NCBI RefSeq assembly: GCF_036014115.1
Contig: NZ_CP107913.1
Coordinates: 4,697,001 to 4,761,000 of the forward strand
Length of the DNA: 64,000 bases
Source: Streptomyces sp. NBC_00448
GTDB taxonomy: Bacteria > Actinomycetota > Actinomycetes > Streptomycetales > Streptomycetaceae
Reading direction: 5' to 3'
Shown here: in pieces, positions 8,251-16,263 of the stretch
How positions within the stretch are numbered: the stretch's first letter is position 1
Layout: the number at the start of each line of letters is the position of its first letter
Program-made: the position numbers and the translations under genes
Notes under the pieces: generated by a model
What the model saw: only the letters and a program-made list of their open reading frames with translations
Databases searched by the model: none
Told to the model about the DNA's origin: nothing

Positions 8251-8981
8251 TGGCGGACGCCTGCGGTGTGGGGGTGGTAGGTGGTCCACTCCGTGCGGGC
8301 CTCGATCAGGGCGGGGACGACGTCGTCTTCGAGGCGGGCGGCCAGCGCGCGCAGTCCGCCCGCGAGCTGGGTCAGGTCCGTGGGGCCGAGGTCGGTGAGC
8401 CAGTGCTCGCCGGCCAGGAGAAGGTTGACCACCGGAGTGGTGAGTTCGGGGGCCGTCGCGTACGGGGTGCAGTCGATACTGCCGTGCAGGACCTCCACCG
8501 GCGTCGGGCGCCCGGTGGGGTTGGCCGGCGAGTACGCGCGCAGGACCTGCCCGGGGAGCTTGAGGGAGTGGTTGATGTCGGCCAGGCGTACGGCCAACTC
8601 CTCTGGGGGCACCTCCTGTTCGCTGGGGTCGACTTCAGCCCAAGAGGGGAGGTGGCCGGTGGCCGTCTCACCGGTCGTCGTGGTGATCACCCACCGCCGT
8701 GCCTTCTGCAAGTGTGTGGAGGCGGGTAAGGCGGAGGGCTCGGGGACCGCTTTCATGGTGTGGGGTTCCTGTTCGTGACGGGTCGGTGGAATCGGCGGTG
8801 CATCCGGGCTGCCGACGAACCTGGCGCCCGACGGCAACCGCGGCACCAGGCCGAGTCGCTGCACATCGGCCCGGCAGGCATACACCGGTAATTCCGTGCC
8901 GTCCGGCAGCGTGTCCGTGCGGATCTGCTGCGCGTCACGGTCCGACACGCTGTGCCGGCCAGGCGTACACCACGCGCTCAC
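8247..8981 (-). CDS. DUF6907-like protein
   Basis: A 244-residue frame. From residue 76 (MKAVPEPSALPAS) the sequence looks like a DUF6907 domain: RRWVITTTTGETATGHLPSW, DPSEQEVPPEEL, RLADINHSL, and a C-terminal helix LTQLAGGLRALAARLEDDVV. The first 75 residues (MSAWCTPGRHSVSDRDAQ ... LPSGARFVG) are unlike the rest and may be a separate module. The start at 8981 overlaps the previous gene by ATGA, but an internal ATG at 8756 with GGAA upstream could start a shorter protein. DUF6907 genes commonly accompany XRE regulators in Streptomyces; their role is unknown. Confidence 0.7.
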   Translation of the reverse strand: MSAWCTPGRHSVSDRDAQQIRTDTLPDGTELPVYACRADVQRLGLVPRLPSGARFVGSPDAPPIPPTRHEQEPHTMKAVPEPSALPASTHLQKARRWVITTTTGETATGHLPSWAEVDPSEQEVPPEELAVRLADINHSLKLPGQVLRAYSPANPTGRPTPVEVLHGSIDCTPYATAPELTTPVVNLLLAGEHWLTDLGPTDLTQLAGGLRALAARLEDDVVPALIEARTEWTTYHPHTAGVRQ

Positions 8982-9232
8982 CGCCGGGCACCGTATTGCC
9001 CGCGAACAGCGGACATCAGCACGGCCGCGACATGGAGAGCCAGTTCGACGGGCAACGAAGGCACGTGGACGTACCCGCGGTCACCGAGATCGCTGCGCGG
9101 GACAACGCCACGCACAAGATCAGGCTGCGCGCCGAGGCTCCGAAGTGCGTCCCTGACCTGCAGGCATGCTGCCTGTGCATCTGTCAGGTCCCAGGCGGGT
9201 GGCGCCGGGTGACTGGATGCGGATCTGTCCAT
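8978..9232 (-). CDS. Small hypothetical protein, first gene of XRE/DUF6907 operon
   Basis: An 84-residue protein starting MDRSASSHPAPPAWDLTDAQ and ending AAVLMSAVRGQYGARR. The middle is soluble with helical character; no family recognised. The start is well supported: GGAGGAG lies seven bases before ATG 9232, and the stop overlaps the next gene by ATGA. It opens an operon of four genes that all overlap by four bases (9232 to 7217), divergent from the XRE/TPR gene at 9341, so the roughly 108-base gap between them should hold both promoters. Confidence 0.6.
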   Translation of the reverse strand: MDRSASSHPAPPAWDLTDAQAACLQVRDALRSLGAQPDLVRGVVPRSDLGDRGYVHVPSLPVELALHVAAVLMSAVRGQYGARR

Positions 9233-9340
9233 TGCCACTCCTCCAGGTTTGTCCTGCGCTGCTCGACAGCAAATGCACGGTAGGGCGCGGTACAACGAGA
9301 AGGGGCACACAGTGTGTGTGCCTTGTTCCGGAGGGTCTGC

Positions 9341-10546
9341 ATGGAGACTGCTCGCATCGGCCGACGCATCGCCTACTGGCGGGAGCGCAGGGCTTTCACC
9401 CAGGACGACTTCGGGCGGCTCATGGGCCAGACGAGGCGGTGGGTGCAGTCGCTGGAGGGGGGCCAGCGGCAGCAGGACCCGCGCCTGTCGGTGCTGGTGC
9501 GCGCGGCCGAGGTACTGCGCATCCCCCTGGAGACCCTGTTGACCGACGGGCCCGCGGCATCGCCGCCTGCCACCTCGCCTCCCACCGAGGCGCTCACCGT
9601 GATCGATGTGCTGTACCGCGGTACCGCCGATGCTGAGCCGCCACCGATCGGAGAGTTGCGGCGCCGGTTGACGTATTGCTGCGAGGCATTCCAAGCGTGC
9701 CATTACACGTCGCTCGGCCGGGATCTACCCGGGCTGGTGGTCGCCGCGCAGCAGGCCGCTACGAGCACGAGCGGTGCAGAGATGCACGTGTTGAACTCCC
9801 GTGTGCTTCAACTGGCCGCGTCGTTCCTCCACAAGTACGGACCGGCGACCGCCGTGCAGGCTGCGGTCGTTGCTGACCGGTCGCTCGCTGCAGCGCAGTG
9901 TTCCGGGGACCCGGTCGCAATCGGCGCTGCCTCGCGGCGGGTCACCAAATCCCTCGCGTACCAGGGGCGTCCCGCCGCAGCTGTTGCCTTCGCGGTGGAC
10001 GCGGCACGCACGCTGCACGACGAGCTGGTGGCTGCGGGGCCGGCGGGTCTTTCCACGTTGGGGATGTTGCATCTGAACGCCGCCATTGCCGCGGCTGCGG
10101 AAGAGCGATCCACGGATGCGGTGCGTGCTGCGACGGGACACGTGGACGAAGCTGCCGAGGTTGCGGACCGGCAGGGCGCAGACCTCAACGAGGACTGGAC
10201 CGCGTTCGGCCCGACGAACGTGCTGATGCATCGGATCGACGTCCTCGCCCGGTTCGAGGACGGGTGGTCGGCAATCGAGGTCGCCGAAGACCTGGACGCG
10301 TCGGCGCTCGCCGGCATCGCACGTGAACGGCGCGCCCAGCACCTCATCACGATGGCACACGCTCAGCTCCTGACACGTCACAAGGAACCTGCCGCGCAAG
10401 CGCTGTTGGAGGCCGAGCGACTGGCGCCGGAGGAGGTTCGGGGGCGACGGTCGACACGGGCGCTGGTTGCGGATCTGGTGGGCGCGAGCCCCGTGCCGTC
10501 CGGGGAGTTGCGGAGGCTCGCGGCTCGGTGTGGAATCCGGGCATGA
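9341..10546 (+). CDS. XRE-family regulator with C-terminal TPR-like domain
   Basis: A 401-residue protein. Residues 1-65 are an HTH (RIGRRIAYWRERRAFTQDDF ... VQSLEGGQRQ). The remaining 320 residues are helical repeats rich in Ala, including ATAVQAAVVADRSLAAAQCSG and AVAFAVDAARTLHDELVAAG, as in the TPR-containing Streptomyces regulators that sense peptides or partner proteins. ATG 9341 has GGAGGGT just upstream. The stop overlaps the ATG of the flavoprotein gene (ATGA), so the two are co-translated. It is divergent from the XRE-DUF5753 operon, which it may regulate. Confidence 0.87.
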   Translation: METARIGRRIAYWRERRAFTQDDFGRLMGQTRRWVQSLEGGQRQQDPRLSVLVRAAEVLRIPLETLLTDGPAASPPATSPPTEALTVIDVLYRGTADAEPPPIGELRRRLTYCCEAFQACHYTSLGRDLPGLVVAAQQAATSTSGAEMHVLNSRVLQLAASFLHKYGPATAVQAAVVADRSLAAAQCSGDPVAIGAASRRVTKSLAYQGRPAAAVAFAVDAARTLHDELVAAGPAGLSTLGMLHLNAAIAAAAEERSTDAVRAATGHVDEAAEVADRQGADLNEDWTAFGPTNVLMHRIDVLARFEDGWSAIEVAEDLDASALAGIARERRAQHLITMAHAQLLTRHKEPAAQALLEAERLAPEEVRGRRSTRALVADLVGASPVPSGELRRLAARCGIRA

Positions 10547-11067
10547 CCCGTGTGCTCTACCTGATCGCGTGTGCCGCCGGCCCCGCCCAGTATGTGGACG
10601 AGGGGGTCCGGGTGGCGCAGGGCGCGGGGTGGGACGTATGCCTGGTGCTGACTCCGTCGGCCGCGCGGTGGTGGGAGCCGCGGATGCCGGAACTGGTCGA
10701 GTTGACCGGGCATCCGGTGCGCAGCCGGTACAAGCTGCCGTGGGAGCGGGACGCTCTGCCGAAAGCAGACAGCATGTTGGTGGCGCCGATCTCGTGCACG
10801 ACGCTGAACAAGTGGGGGCAGGGCATCAGCGACACCCTGGCGATCGGCCTTCCGTCGGAGGGCGTTCACATTGGCGTACCGGTGTTCGCGATGCCGTACT
10901 TCAACCAGGCGCAGGGCGCGCAGCCGGCGGTGGCGGAGAGCATCGCCCGGCTCCGCGGGCAGGGTGTGGTGTACCTGGACGGCTCGGAAGGGTACGAGTC
11001 GCACCCGCCGAAGCAGGGAAACCCGAAGGCGTTCCCGTGGGAGCGAGCGGTAGCGGCGCTCGGATGA
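10543..11067 (+). CDS. Flavoprotein (HFCD family, phosphopantothenoylcysteine-decarboxylase-like)
   Basis: A 174-residue protein of the flavin-binding HFCD fold: MTRVLYLIACAAGPAQYV, VCLVLTPSAARWW, a middle segment ADSMLVAPISCTTLNKWGQG matching the family's ADxxxVAPATxNTxxK signature, and DTLAIGLPSEG. It is the right length for an FMN-dependent decarboxylase or dehydrogenase of Cys-containing substrates (CoaC, EpiD). CoaBC is normally encoded elsewhere, so this is an accessory copy. Start fixed by the ATGA overlap with the XRE/TPR regulator gene. Regulator plus flavoprotein pairs recur in Streptomyces; the substrate is unknown. Confidence 0.83.
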   Translation: MTRVLYLIACAAGPAQYVDEGVRVAQGAGWDVCLVLTPSAARWWEPRMPELVELTGHPVRSRYKLPWERDALPKADSMLVAPISCTTLNKWGQGISDTLAIGLPSEGVHIGVPVFAMPYFNQAQGAQPAVAESIARLRGQGVVYLDGSEGYESHPPKQGNPKAFPWERAVAALG

Positions 11068-11200
11068 CGTCGCCGGGCGGCCGCGGTCCTGGTCGCGACC
11101 GCCCACTCACCGGGGCCCGGTCAGGCCGTACCGGGCCGGCCCGGCCGATTCGGCGCCCTGGGGCTTCCGCCCGCGAACCGAGGGGCGGCGGATCGGCCGG

Positions 11201-12100
11201 TCACGGCGCGGCGGTTCTGCGGGCCAGCAGCACCGCTCCCGCCACCGGTTCCCCGGCGAACACCGTCAACGGCAGGCCGTGCCGGGCCAGCAGTCCCGAA
11301 GCCACCCGCGTCGCGAGTGACGGCCGGCCCGCGATCACGCTGCCGCCCGCCACCACGCGCCGCGCGTAGGCGCCCCGCGCGAGCAGGTCGCCCACCAGGG
11401 AGACGAGATCGGCCGCGCCCTGGCGGAGGGCCGCGAGCGCCGCCGGGGACCCGGCCTCGGCGGCGTCGAAGACCGCGGGCGCCCAACCGGCCCAGTGCCG
11501 CCCGGGAGTTCGCTGCATCAGCCCGACCACCTCGCGCAGCGAGCGGGCGCCGGACGCGGCGAGCAGCGCGGGCAGCAGCGGGTCCCCGCCCGTCGAGCCG
11601 GTACGGTTCTCCGTCTCGGACAGCGCCCGCACGGCGCAGCGCACGGTGCCCCAGGCCGAGCCGGGGTCACCGATCAACCACCCCCAGCCGCCCGCGTACA
11701 GCGAGTGCCCGCCGGCCGCGTGCCGGGCCACCGCGATCGAGCCGGTGCCGACGACGAGGGCCGCGCACGGCCCGCCGTCGGGAACGGCCTCCGCGAGCAG
11801 GAACGCGTCGTTCACCACCCTTACGGGCACGCCGAGTTCGGCCTCGGTGGCGGCCCGCAGCTCGGCGCACTCCGCGTCCGAGTCGCAGCCGTGCGCCCCG
11901 ATGCCCACGGCGGCCGGGGGCAGGCCCGTCACCTCCCTGATCCGCGCCGCGATCAGCAGCGCCTTGCCGCGTGCGTCCTCGTTGGTCCAGTCGCCCGCGG
12001 GGTGCGTGACGTCCTTGACGGTGCCGCCGTCCGTTGCCGCGAAGCGCAGCCGGGTCTTCGACCCGCCCGCGTCCACGCCGACGATGTACTTGGTTTCCAC
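11201..12100 (-). CDS. BadF/BadG-type ATPase, probable N-acetylglucosamine kinase-like sugar kinase
   Basis: A 299-residue ASKHA-fold kinase. YIVGVDAGGSKTRLRFA is the phosphate-1 motif, VVNDAFLLAEA carries the catalytic Asp, ALVVGTGSIAVAR the phosphate-2 motif, GGWGWLIGDPGSAW is the BadF/GlcNAc-kinase signature, and VVAGGSVIA the adenosine motif. The family includes eukaryotic-type GlcNAc kinases. GTG 12100 is the start. It is the last gene of a minus-strand unit after two Gfo/Idh/MocA dehydrogenases, opposite a ROK/ABC operon, so it probably phosphorylates the imported sugar or an intermediate. An amino sugar is the best guess because of the SIS-domain isomerase nearby. Confidence 0.85.
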   Translation of the reverse strand: METKYIVGVDAGGSKTRLRFAATDGGTVKDVTHPAGDWTNEDARGKALLIAARIREVTGLPPAAVGIGAHGCDSDAECAELRAATEAELGVPVRVVNDAFLLAEAVPDGGPCAALVVGTGSIAVARHAAGGHSLYAGGWGWLIGDPGSAWGTVRCAVRALSETENRTGSTGGDPLLPALLAASGARSLREVVGLMQRTPGRHWAGWAPAVFDAAEAGSPAALAALRQGAADLVSLVGDLLARGAYARRVVAGGSVIAGRPSLATRVASGLLARHGLPLTVFAGEPVAGAVLLARRTAAP

Positions 12101-12160
12101 GTGTGCCCGGAGCTTTCCGTAACGTCCGTTGTCCGCCGACCCTGTTCGCCGCCGCGCCCG

Positions 12161-13159
12161 TCAACGGCCGCGCCGCGCCGCCTCGTAGAAGTCGAGGCAG
12201 GTGGCGAGGGTGGCGCGGGCGGTGCGCACTGTGGACTGCGGCGGCACGCCGTCGCGGACCGCCGCGAGGAGCACCTCCAGGGTGTCGAAGGTGTCCGCGG
12301 GCAGCTTGGCGAACGTCCACTCGCCGCCCTGCTCGGCGAAGCCGAAGGTGCCCGTCGCCGTGTCGTGGAAGACGGCGCCCCGCGATCCGACGAGGTGCGC
12401 GCGCGTGCTGGACGCGCCGGCGGGCGCGATCCAGGTGTCCTCCACGGTCACCACCGCGCCGCTGTCCAGGGTGAACACGGCGTGCCCGTAGTCCTCCACG
12501 GGGAGGTCCGGGTGCGCGATGTTCGCGACGGTCCCGCGGACCTCGGCGACGGGTGAGCCGAACAGCGCCTGCATCCGGTCCAGTTGGTAGACGGCGTGGT
12601 CGATCCATCCGCCGCCCGCGGTCCGCGCGGGGTCGGCCCACCAGCCGGGGCCGGCGGTGGAGCCGGGCCACGCGGTGGGCAGGCCGCTGTCCATGGCGAA
12701 GGTGCCGGCGCGCAGTTCCCCGAGCCGCCCCGATCCCACGAGTTCGGACAGCCGCCTGGCCAGCGGCGAGGTGTGGCGCGACTCGCTCGGCACGAACACG
12801 ACGCCCGCCGCCTCGACCGCCTCGACCACCCGGTCCGCCTCCGGCAGCGTCATGGCCAGCGGCTTCACCGAGACGATGTGCTTGCCCGCGCGGGCCGCCG
12901 CCACGCACAGCTCGGGGCTCTGGTCGACGCTGGTGAAGCAGGCGATCGCGTCCACGTCGGGGTCGTCGAGGACGAAGGCCGGGTCGGTCGACGTGCGGGC
13001 GCAGCCGGTGAGTTCGGCGACGTGCGCCACGCGGGCCGGGTCGCGGTCCACGAGGGCGTGCAGGGAGACGATCGGTTCGGCGGCGACCTTGCGGGCGAAG
13101 GGGATTCCCGCGTACCAGTGGTCGAAGCCGATGATGCCGATGCGGATGGGCGTGGTCAT
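12161..13159 (-). CDS. Gfo/Idh/MocA-family oxidoreductase (first of three)
   Basis: A 332-residue NAD(P)-dependent dehydrogenase. The Rossmann fold starts IRIGIIGFDHWYAGIPFA and HALVDRDPARV; the catalytic Lys lies in HIVSVKPLAMTLPEAD (the EKP motif is VKP here). The C-terminal domain carries GGGWIDHAVYQLDRMQALFG, whose His and Asp fit the family active site. ATG 13159 has GGGGAA upstream. It lies between a second Gfo/Idh/MocA gene and the sugar kinase on the same strand, 60 bases before the kinase. Probable role: oxidation or epimerisation of a sugar ring carbon in the pathway fed by the ABC importer. Substrate unknown. Confidence 0.88.
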   Translation of the reverse strand: MTTPIRIGIIGFDHWYAGIPFARKVAAEPIVSLHALVDRDPARVAHVAELTGCARTSTDPAFVLDDPDVDAIACFTSVDQSPELCVAAARAGKHIVSVKPLAMTLPEADRVVEAVEAAGVVFVPSESRHTSPLARRLSELVGSGRLGELRAGTFAMDSGLPTAWPGSTAGPGWWADPARTAGGGWIDHAVYQLDRMQALFGSPVAEVRGTVANIAHPDLPVEDYGHAVFTLDSGAVVTVEDTWIAPAGASSTRAHLVGSRGAVFHDTATGTFGFAEQGGEWTFAKLPADTFDTLEVLLAAVRDGVPPQSTVRTARATLATCLDFYEAARRGR

Positions 13160-13296
13160 GCTGCTGGTTCCCCTGGTTCGGTAGGGAGTTGGGGGGCGGA
13201 GCGTCGTACGGACGTCAACGGGCGTCGCGGCCAGGACGGATCGGGCACACGCCGCAGCGCGCGTCCCCGTCAGGACGGATCGCGGACGTGCTGCCG

Positions 13297-14397
13297 TCAG
13301 AACGTCGTCGTCAGGTCCACGAAGCGCTGCTCGCGGGCGGACACCTCGACGCCGATCATGATCTCCAGCGCGTGCCGGGCGTGCTCCGCGGTCAGGACGG
13401 GGGTGGCGCCGTCGAGCACCACGTCGGCGAGGTGGCCGACCAGCAGCGCCCTGCCGTACGTGGCGCGGCGGTCGTTGCGGGCGAGCGGCGCCGTCGGCTG
13501 CACCCAGCCGTCCACGCCGTCCGCGATGTCGGTCCGGTAGAACTCCAGGTCGGGGCCGTCCGGGCGGAGGATGTTGAGCACTCCCCGGCGGCCGAAGATC
13601 TCCACCTTGGGGCTCTTTGCGGCGTGGACGTTGAAGGTGCCGTCGACCACGGCGTACGTGGATTCGCCGAAGTCCAGCATGAACAGGCAGTTGTCCGGCG
13701 CGGTCACCGGCATCTCCAGGCCGCGGAACGGGCCGCCGCGCACAGTGCGGACCGGCTCGGTGATCCCGGCGAACGCGACGACCCGCCGGGCCGGGCCGAG
13801 GATGCCGGTGATCTCGTGGATGCCGTACACGCCCATGTCGAGCAGCGGGCCCGAGCCGGCCCGGTAGAACCAGCTGGGGTCGGACGGCCAGCCGTCCGGC
13901 CCGCCGCCGGGGCCGGCGTGCGAGCTGCGCACCCGGGCGAAGGCGACCTTGCCCAGGGCGCCCTCGCCGACCAGCCGGGCCGCGCGCTCGTACGGCTCGT
14001 AGAGCAGGTCGGGCGGTGCGCACACGATGACGCGGTCGCGTGCGCGGGCCAGCTCGATCAGCTCGTCGGCCTCGGCGAGGGTCGCGGCGAGCGGCTTCTC
14101 GCTCGCCAGGTGCTTCCCGCTCTCCAGGATGCGGCGGGAGGTCTCGGCGTGCACCGGGATCGGGGTGAGGTTCACGACCGCGTCGAGTTCGGCGCCGTCG
14201 AGCATCGCGTCGAGCGAGTCGTAGGCGGCCGGGATCGCGAACCGGTCGGCGACCGCGCGGGCCTGGTCGTGGGCGGTGTCGGCGATCGCCGTGACCTCGA
14301 CGCGCCCCGCGTAGTGGTGGATGTTCGGCAGTACTCCGTACGGCGCGGTGGCTATGCCGCCGCTGCCGAGGACACCGACGCGCAGGACGTCCGTCAT
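13297..14397 (-). CDS. Gfo/Idh/MocA-family oxidoreductase (second of three)
   Basis: A 366-residue dehydrogenase: LRVGVLGSGGIATAPYGVLP is the nucleotide-binding loop, KHLASEKPLAATLAEADELI holds the catalytic EKP Lys, and GSGPLLDMGVYGIHEITGIL has the active-site Asp/His region. The dinucleotide domain spans about residues 5-125 and the substrate domain the rest. ATG 14397 is preferred over the longer frame to 14451 because GAGGGTGAG directly precedes it. It heads the minus-strand unit (two dehydrogenases plus kinase), divergent from the ROK repressor gene, whose product probably controls both directions. It differs clearly from the neighbouring paralogue, so the two likely act on different intermediates. 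Confidence 0.88.
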   Translation of the reverse strand: MTDVLRVGVLGSGGIATAPYGVLPNIHHYAGRVEVTAIADTAHDQARAVADRFAIPAAYDSLDAMLDGAELDAVVNLTPIPVHAETSRRILESGKHLASEKPLAATLAEADELIELARARDRVIVCAPPDLLYEPYERAARLVGEGALGKVAFARVRSSHAGPGGGPDGWPSDPSWFYRAGSGPLLDMGVYGIHEITGILGPARRVVAFAGITEPVRTVRGGPFRGLEMPVTAPDNCLFMLDFGESTYAVVDGTFNVHAAKSPKVEIFGRRGVLNILRPDGPDLEFYRTDIADGVDGWVQPTAPLARNDRRATYGRALLVGHLADVVLDGATPVLTAEHARHALEIMIGVEVSAREQRFVDLTTTF

Positions 14398-14627
14398 CTC
14401 ACCCTCATCTCCGTTACTGACAACTTTGTTTTCGGATATTAGGCACGCCACCCCCGCTCACACCAGAGGGTGGCGTCGATTGCCCCAACTTTCCTCTATG
14501 CACGATTGGTCACCCCCGGATCGGCGTCGCTCATAACGAAACGATCACAGGCTGCGCGACCCCTTTCTATAAAGAAGGTTTCTGATACGTTCCTGGCAAC
14601 CACACCGCAGGGCGAGAGAGAGCACTC
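14398..14627. promoter_or_regulatory. Divergent control region of the carbohydrate island
   Basis: This 230-bp gap separates the divergent dehydrogenase/kinase unit and the ROK repressor gene and is much richer in A+T than its surroundings. It contains an imperfect palindrome CCTTTCTATAAAGAAGG at 14562-14578 (core CTTTCTATAAAG) and further ACTTT-type motifs near 14421 and 14489, compatible with ROK-type operators. The assignment to the ROK protein is inference. Confidence 0.5.
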
Positions 14628-15842
14628 ATGGCCGTCAGAGGAACCCCGTCCTGGCTCGGGGACCAGAACGCCGCCACGGCCATGCGCCTGCTGCTCGACC
14701 ACGGCCCCCTCAGCCGGAACGGCATCGGGGAGCGCAGTGGACTGTCCAAGCCGACCGCGGCCCAGATGATCGCCCGGCTGGAGGAGAAGGGCCTCATCGA
14801 GGTCGTCGGGGAGGAGTCGATCGGCCGGGGCCCGAGCGCCGCGCTCTACGGCGTGCAGAACGACCTCGCCTACGGTGTCGCGGTCAACGTCGACCAGGAC
14901 GGCGTGCGTTCGACGCTCGTCGACCTGAAGGGCTCGGACCATCCGGTCGCGAGCGAGGCCGCCGCCGGCATGTCCGCCGACCGCAGCGCGGCCCGCGACG
15001 TGGCGGGCGCGGTGCTCAGCGCCTGCGAGTCGGCCGGCGTCGACCTCGCCGCCATCCGGCACGTCTGCGTCGGCGTACCCAGCAGCGTCGATCCCCGCTC
15101 GGACGAACTCAGCTCCGTGCAGGCGCTGCCGGGGTGGTCGCGCAAGAGCATCCGGCACCAGCTGGAGGCGGCGCTCGGCTGCGAGGTGCAGGTCGACAAC
15201 GACGTGAACCTCGCGGCGGTGGCCGAACGCCGGGCCGCCGCCTTCGAACCGGACGCCACCGTCGCGCTGTTGTGGGTCGGCTACGGCATCGGCCTCGCGG
15301 TCGACGTCGCGGGCCGGGTCCTGCACGGCGCGTCCGGCGGCGCCGGCGAGATCGGCAACCTGCCGGTGCCGCGCGGCGTGCTCGACCCGGACACCGACGC
15401 GGTGGACCTCGAAACCCTGCTCGGGGCCGCCGGACTGGACCGGGTCGGCCGCGAGACCGGCTGCTCCGACCACGTCTTCGAGCAGGTGCTCGGCGGCGCG
15501 CCGCTGCCGGGACCGGTGCTGGAGGTGTACGCGCCCCGGCTGGCGCTGGGCGTCATCCCGGTGCTCGGGGTGCTCGATCCCGAACTCGTCGTGCTCGGCG
15601 GCCCGGTGGGGCGGTCGGGCGGCGCGCGATTGGCCGAACTGACCCGTACGGCCATCCGCAACCACACCCGCTGGGACCCGGCGGTACAGGTGACCCAGGT
15701 CGAGGACGACGCCGTGCTCGGCGGCGCGCGGGCCGTACTCGGCGAGCGGCTGCGCGAGGCGCTCATCGCCCGCGCGGGCGGCGCCACCTCCGAGCAGGAC
15801 AGGTCGCGGATCATCGCGGCCAAGCTCCGCGACATCAGCTGA
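14628..15842 (+). CDS. ROK-family transcriptional repressor (NagC/XylR type)
   Basis: A 404-residue protein. An N-terminal winged HTH (ATAMRLLLDHGPLSRNGIGE, SGLSKPTAAQMIARLEEKGL) is joined to a ROK sugar-kinase-like domain: YGVAVNVDQDGVRSTLVD, VDNDVNLAAVAERRA, LLWVGYGIGLAVDVAGRVLHG and GASGGAGEIGNL. The usual ROK zinc-site Cys cluster (CxCGxxGC) is not visible, suggesting a pure regulator. ATG 14628 follows a GA-rich site. It sits between the two arms of the carbohydrate island and is the obvious candidate repressor, released by a sugar or sugar phosphate from the pathway. Confidence 0.9.
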   Translation: MAVRGTPSWLGDQNAATAMRLLLDHGPLSRNGIGERSGLSKPTAAQMIARLEEKGLIEVVGEESIGRGPSAALYGVQNDLAYGVAVNVDQDGVRSTLVDLKGSDHPVASEAAAGMSADRSAARDVAGAVLSACESAGVDLAAIRHVCVGVPSSVDPRSDELSSVQALPGWSRKSIRHQLEAALGCEVQVDNDVNLAAVAERRAAAFEPDATVALLWVGYGIGLAVDVAGRVLHGASGGAGEIGNLPVPRGVLDPDTDAVDLETLLGAAGLDRVGRETGCSDHVFEQVLGGAPLPGPVLEVYAPRLALGVIPVLGVLDPELVVLGGPVGRSGGARLAELTRTAIRNHTRWDPAVQVTQVEDDAVLGGARAVLGERLREALIARAGGATSEQDRSRIIAAKLRDIS

Positions 15843-16263
15843 CCGCCGGCCCGGGAACCGCCCGCCGGCAGCCCGCGCCCCACCACCCGTAAGGCACCCA
15901 CCGCCCCACCGCTCCTCCTCCGCGTCTCCACCTCACCACCTCTCCACACCGCCGGTCACCGCCGGCACCCGCACCCCGCGACTCGTCACCGGGCCGGCCC
16001 CGCCGCCCCGTTCCCACCCGTGCCCGCGCCCGCGTCCGTATCCGCCTCCCCGGCCGCGTCGTCCCCGACGCACCGGACCCGCGCCAGGACCCGCGCCCGG
16101 CCCCGCCCCGTACCCCCGTTGTCCCTGTCCCCATGCCCGCAACCCGTATCCCGTGCCCGACCCGTTCCCGTGTCAACGTCCGGCGCCCACGCCCGTGACC
16201 CGCGCCCGTATCGGAGGAGCGCACTCGACGACACGTCGCGCACTTCGGCAGGAAGGCTCTGCG
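15843..16263. other. C-rich intergenic region upstream of ABC operon
   Basis: About 420 bases without a recognisable gene. The plus strand is strongly C-rich over about 15900-16210, with degenerate repeats of CCCGCG/CCCGT type, so open frames here are compositional. The promoter of the solute-binding-protein operon should lie near the 3' end; GGAAGG at 16252-16257 is its ribosome-binding site. Confidence 0.5.
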
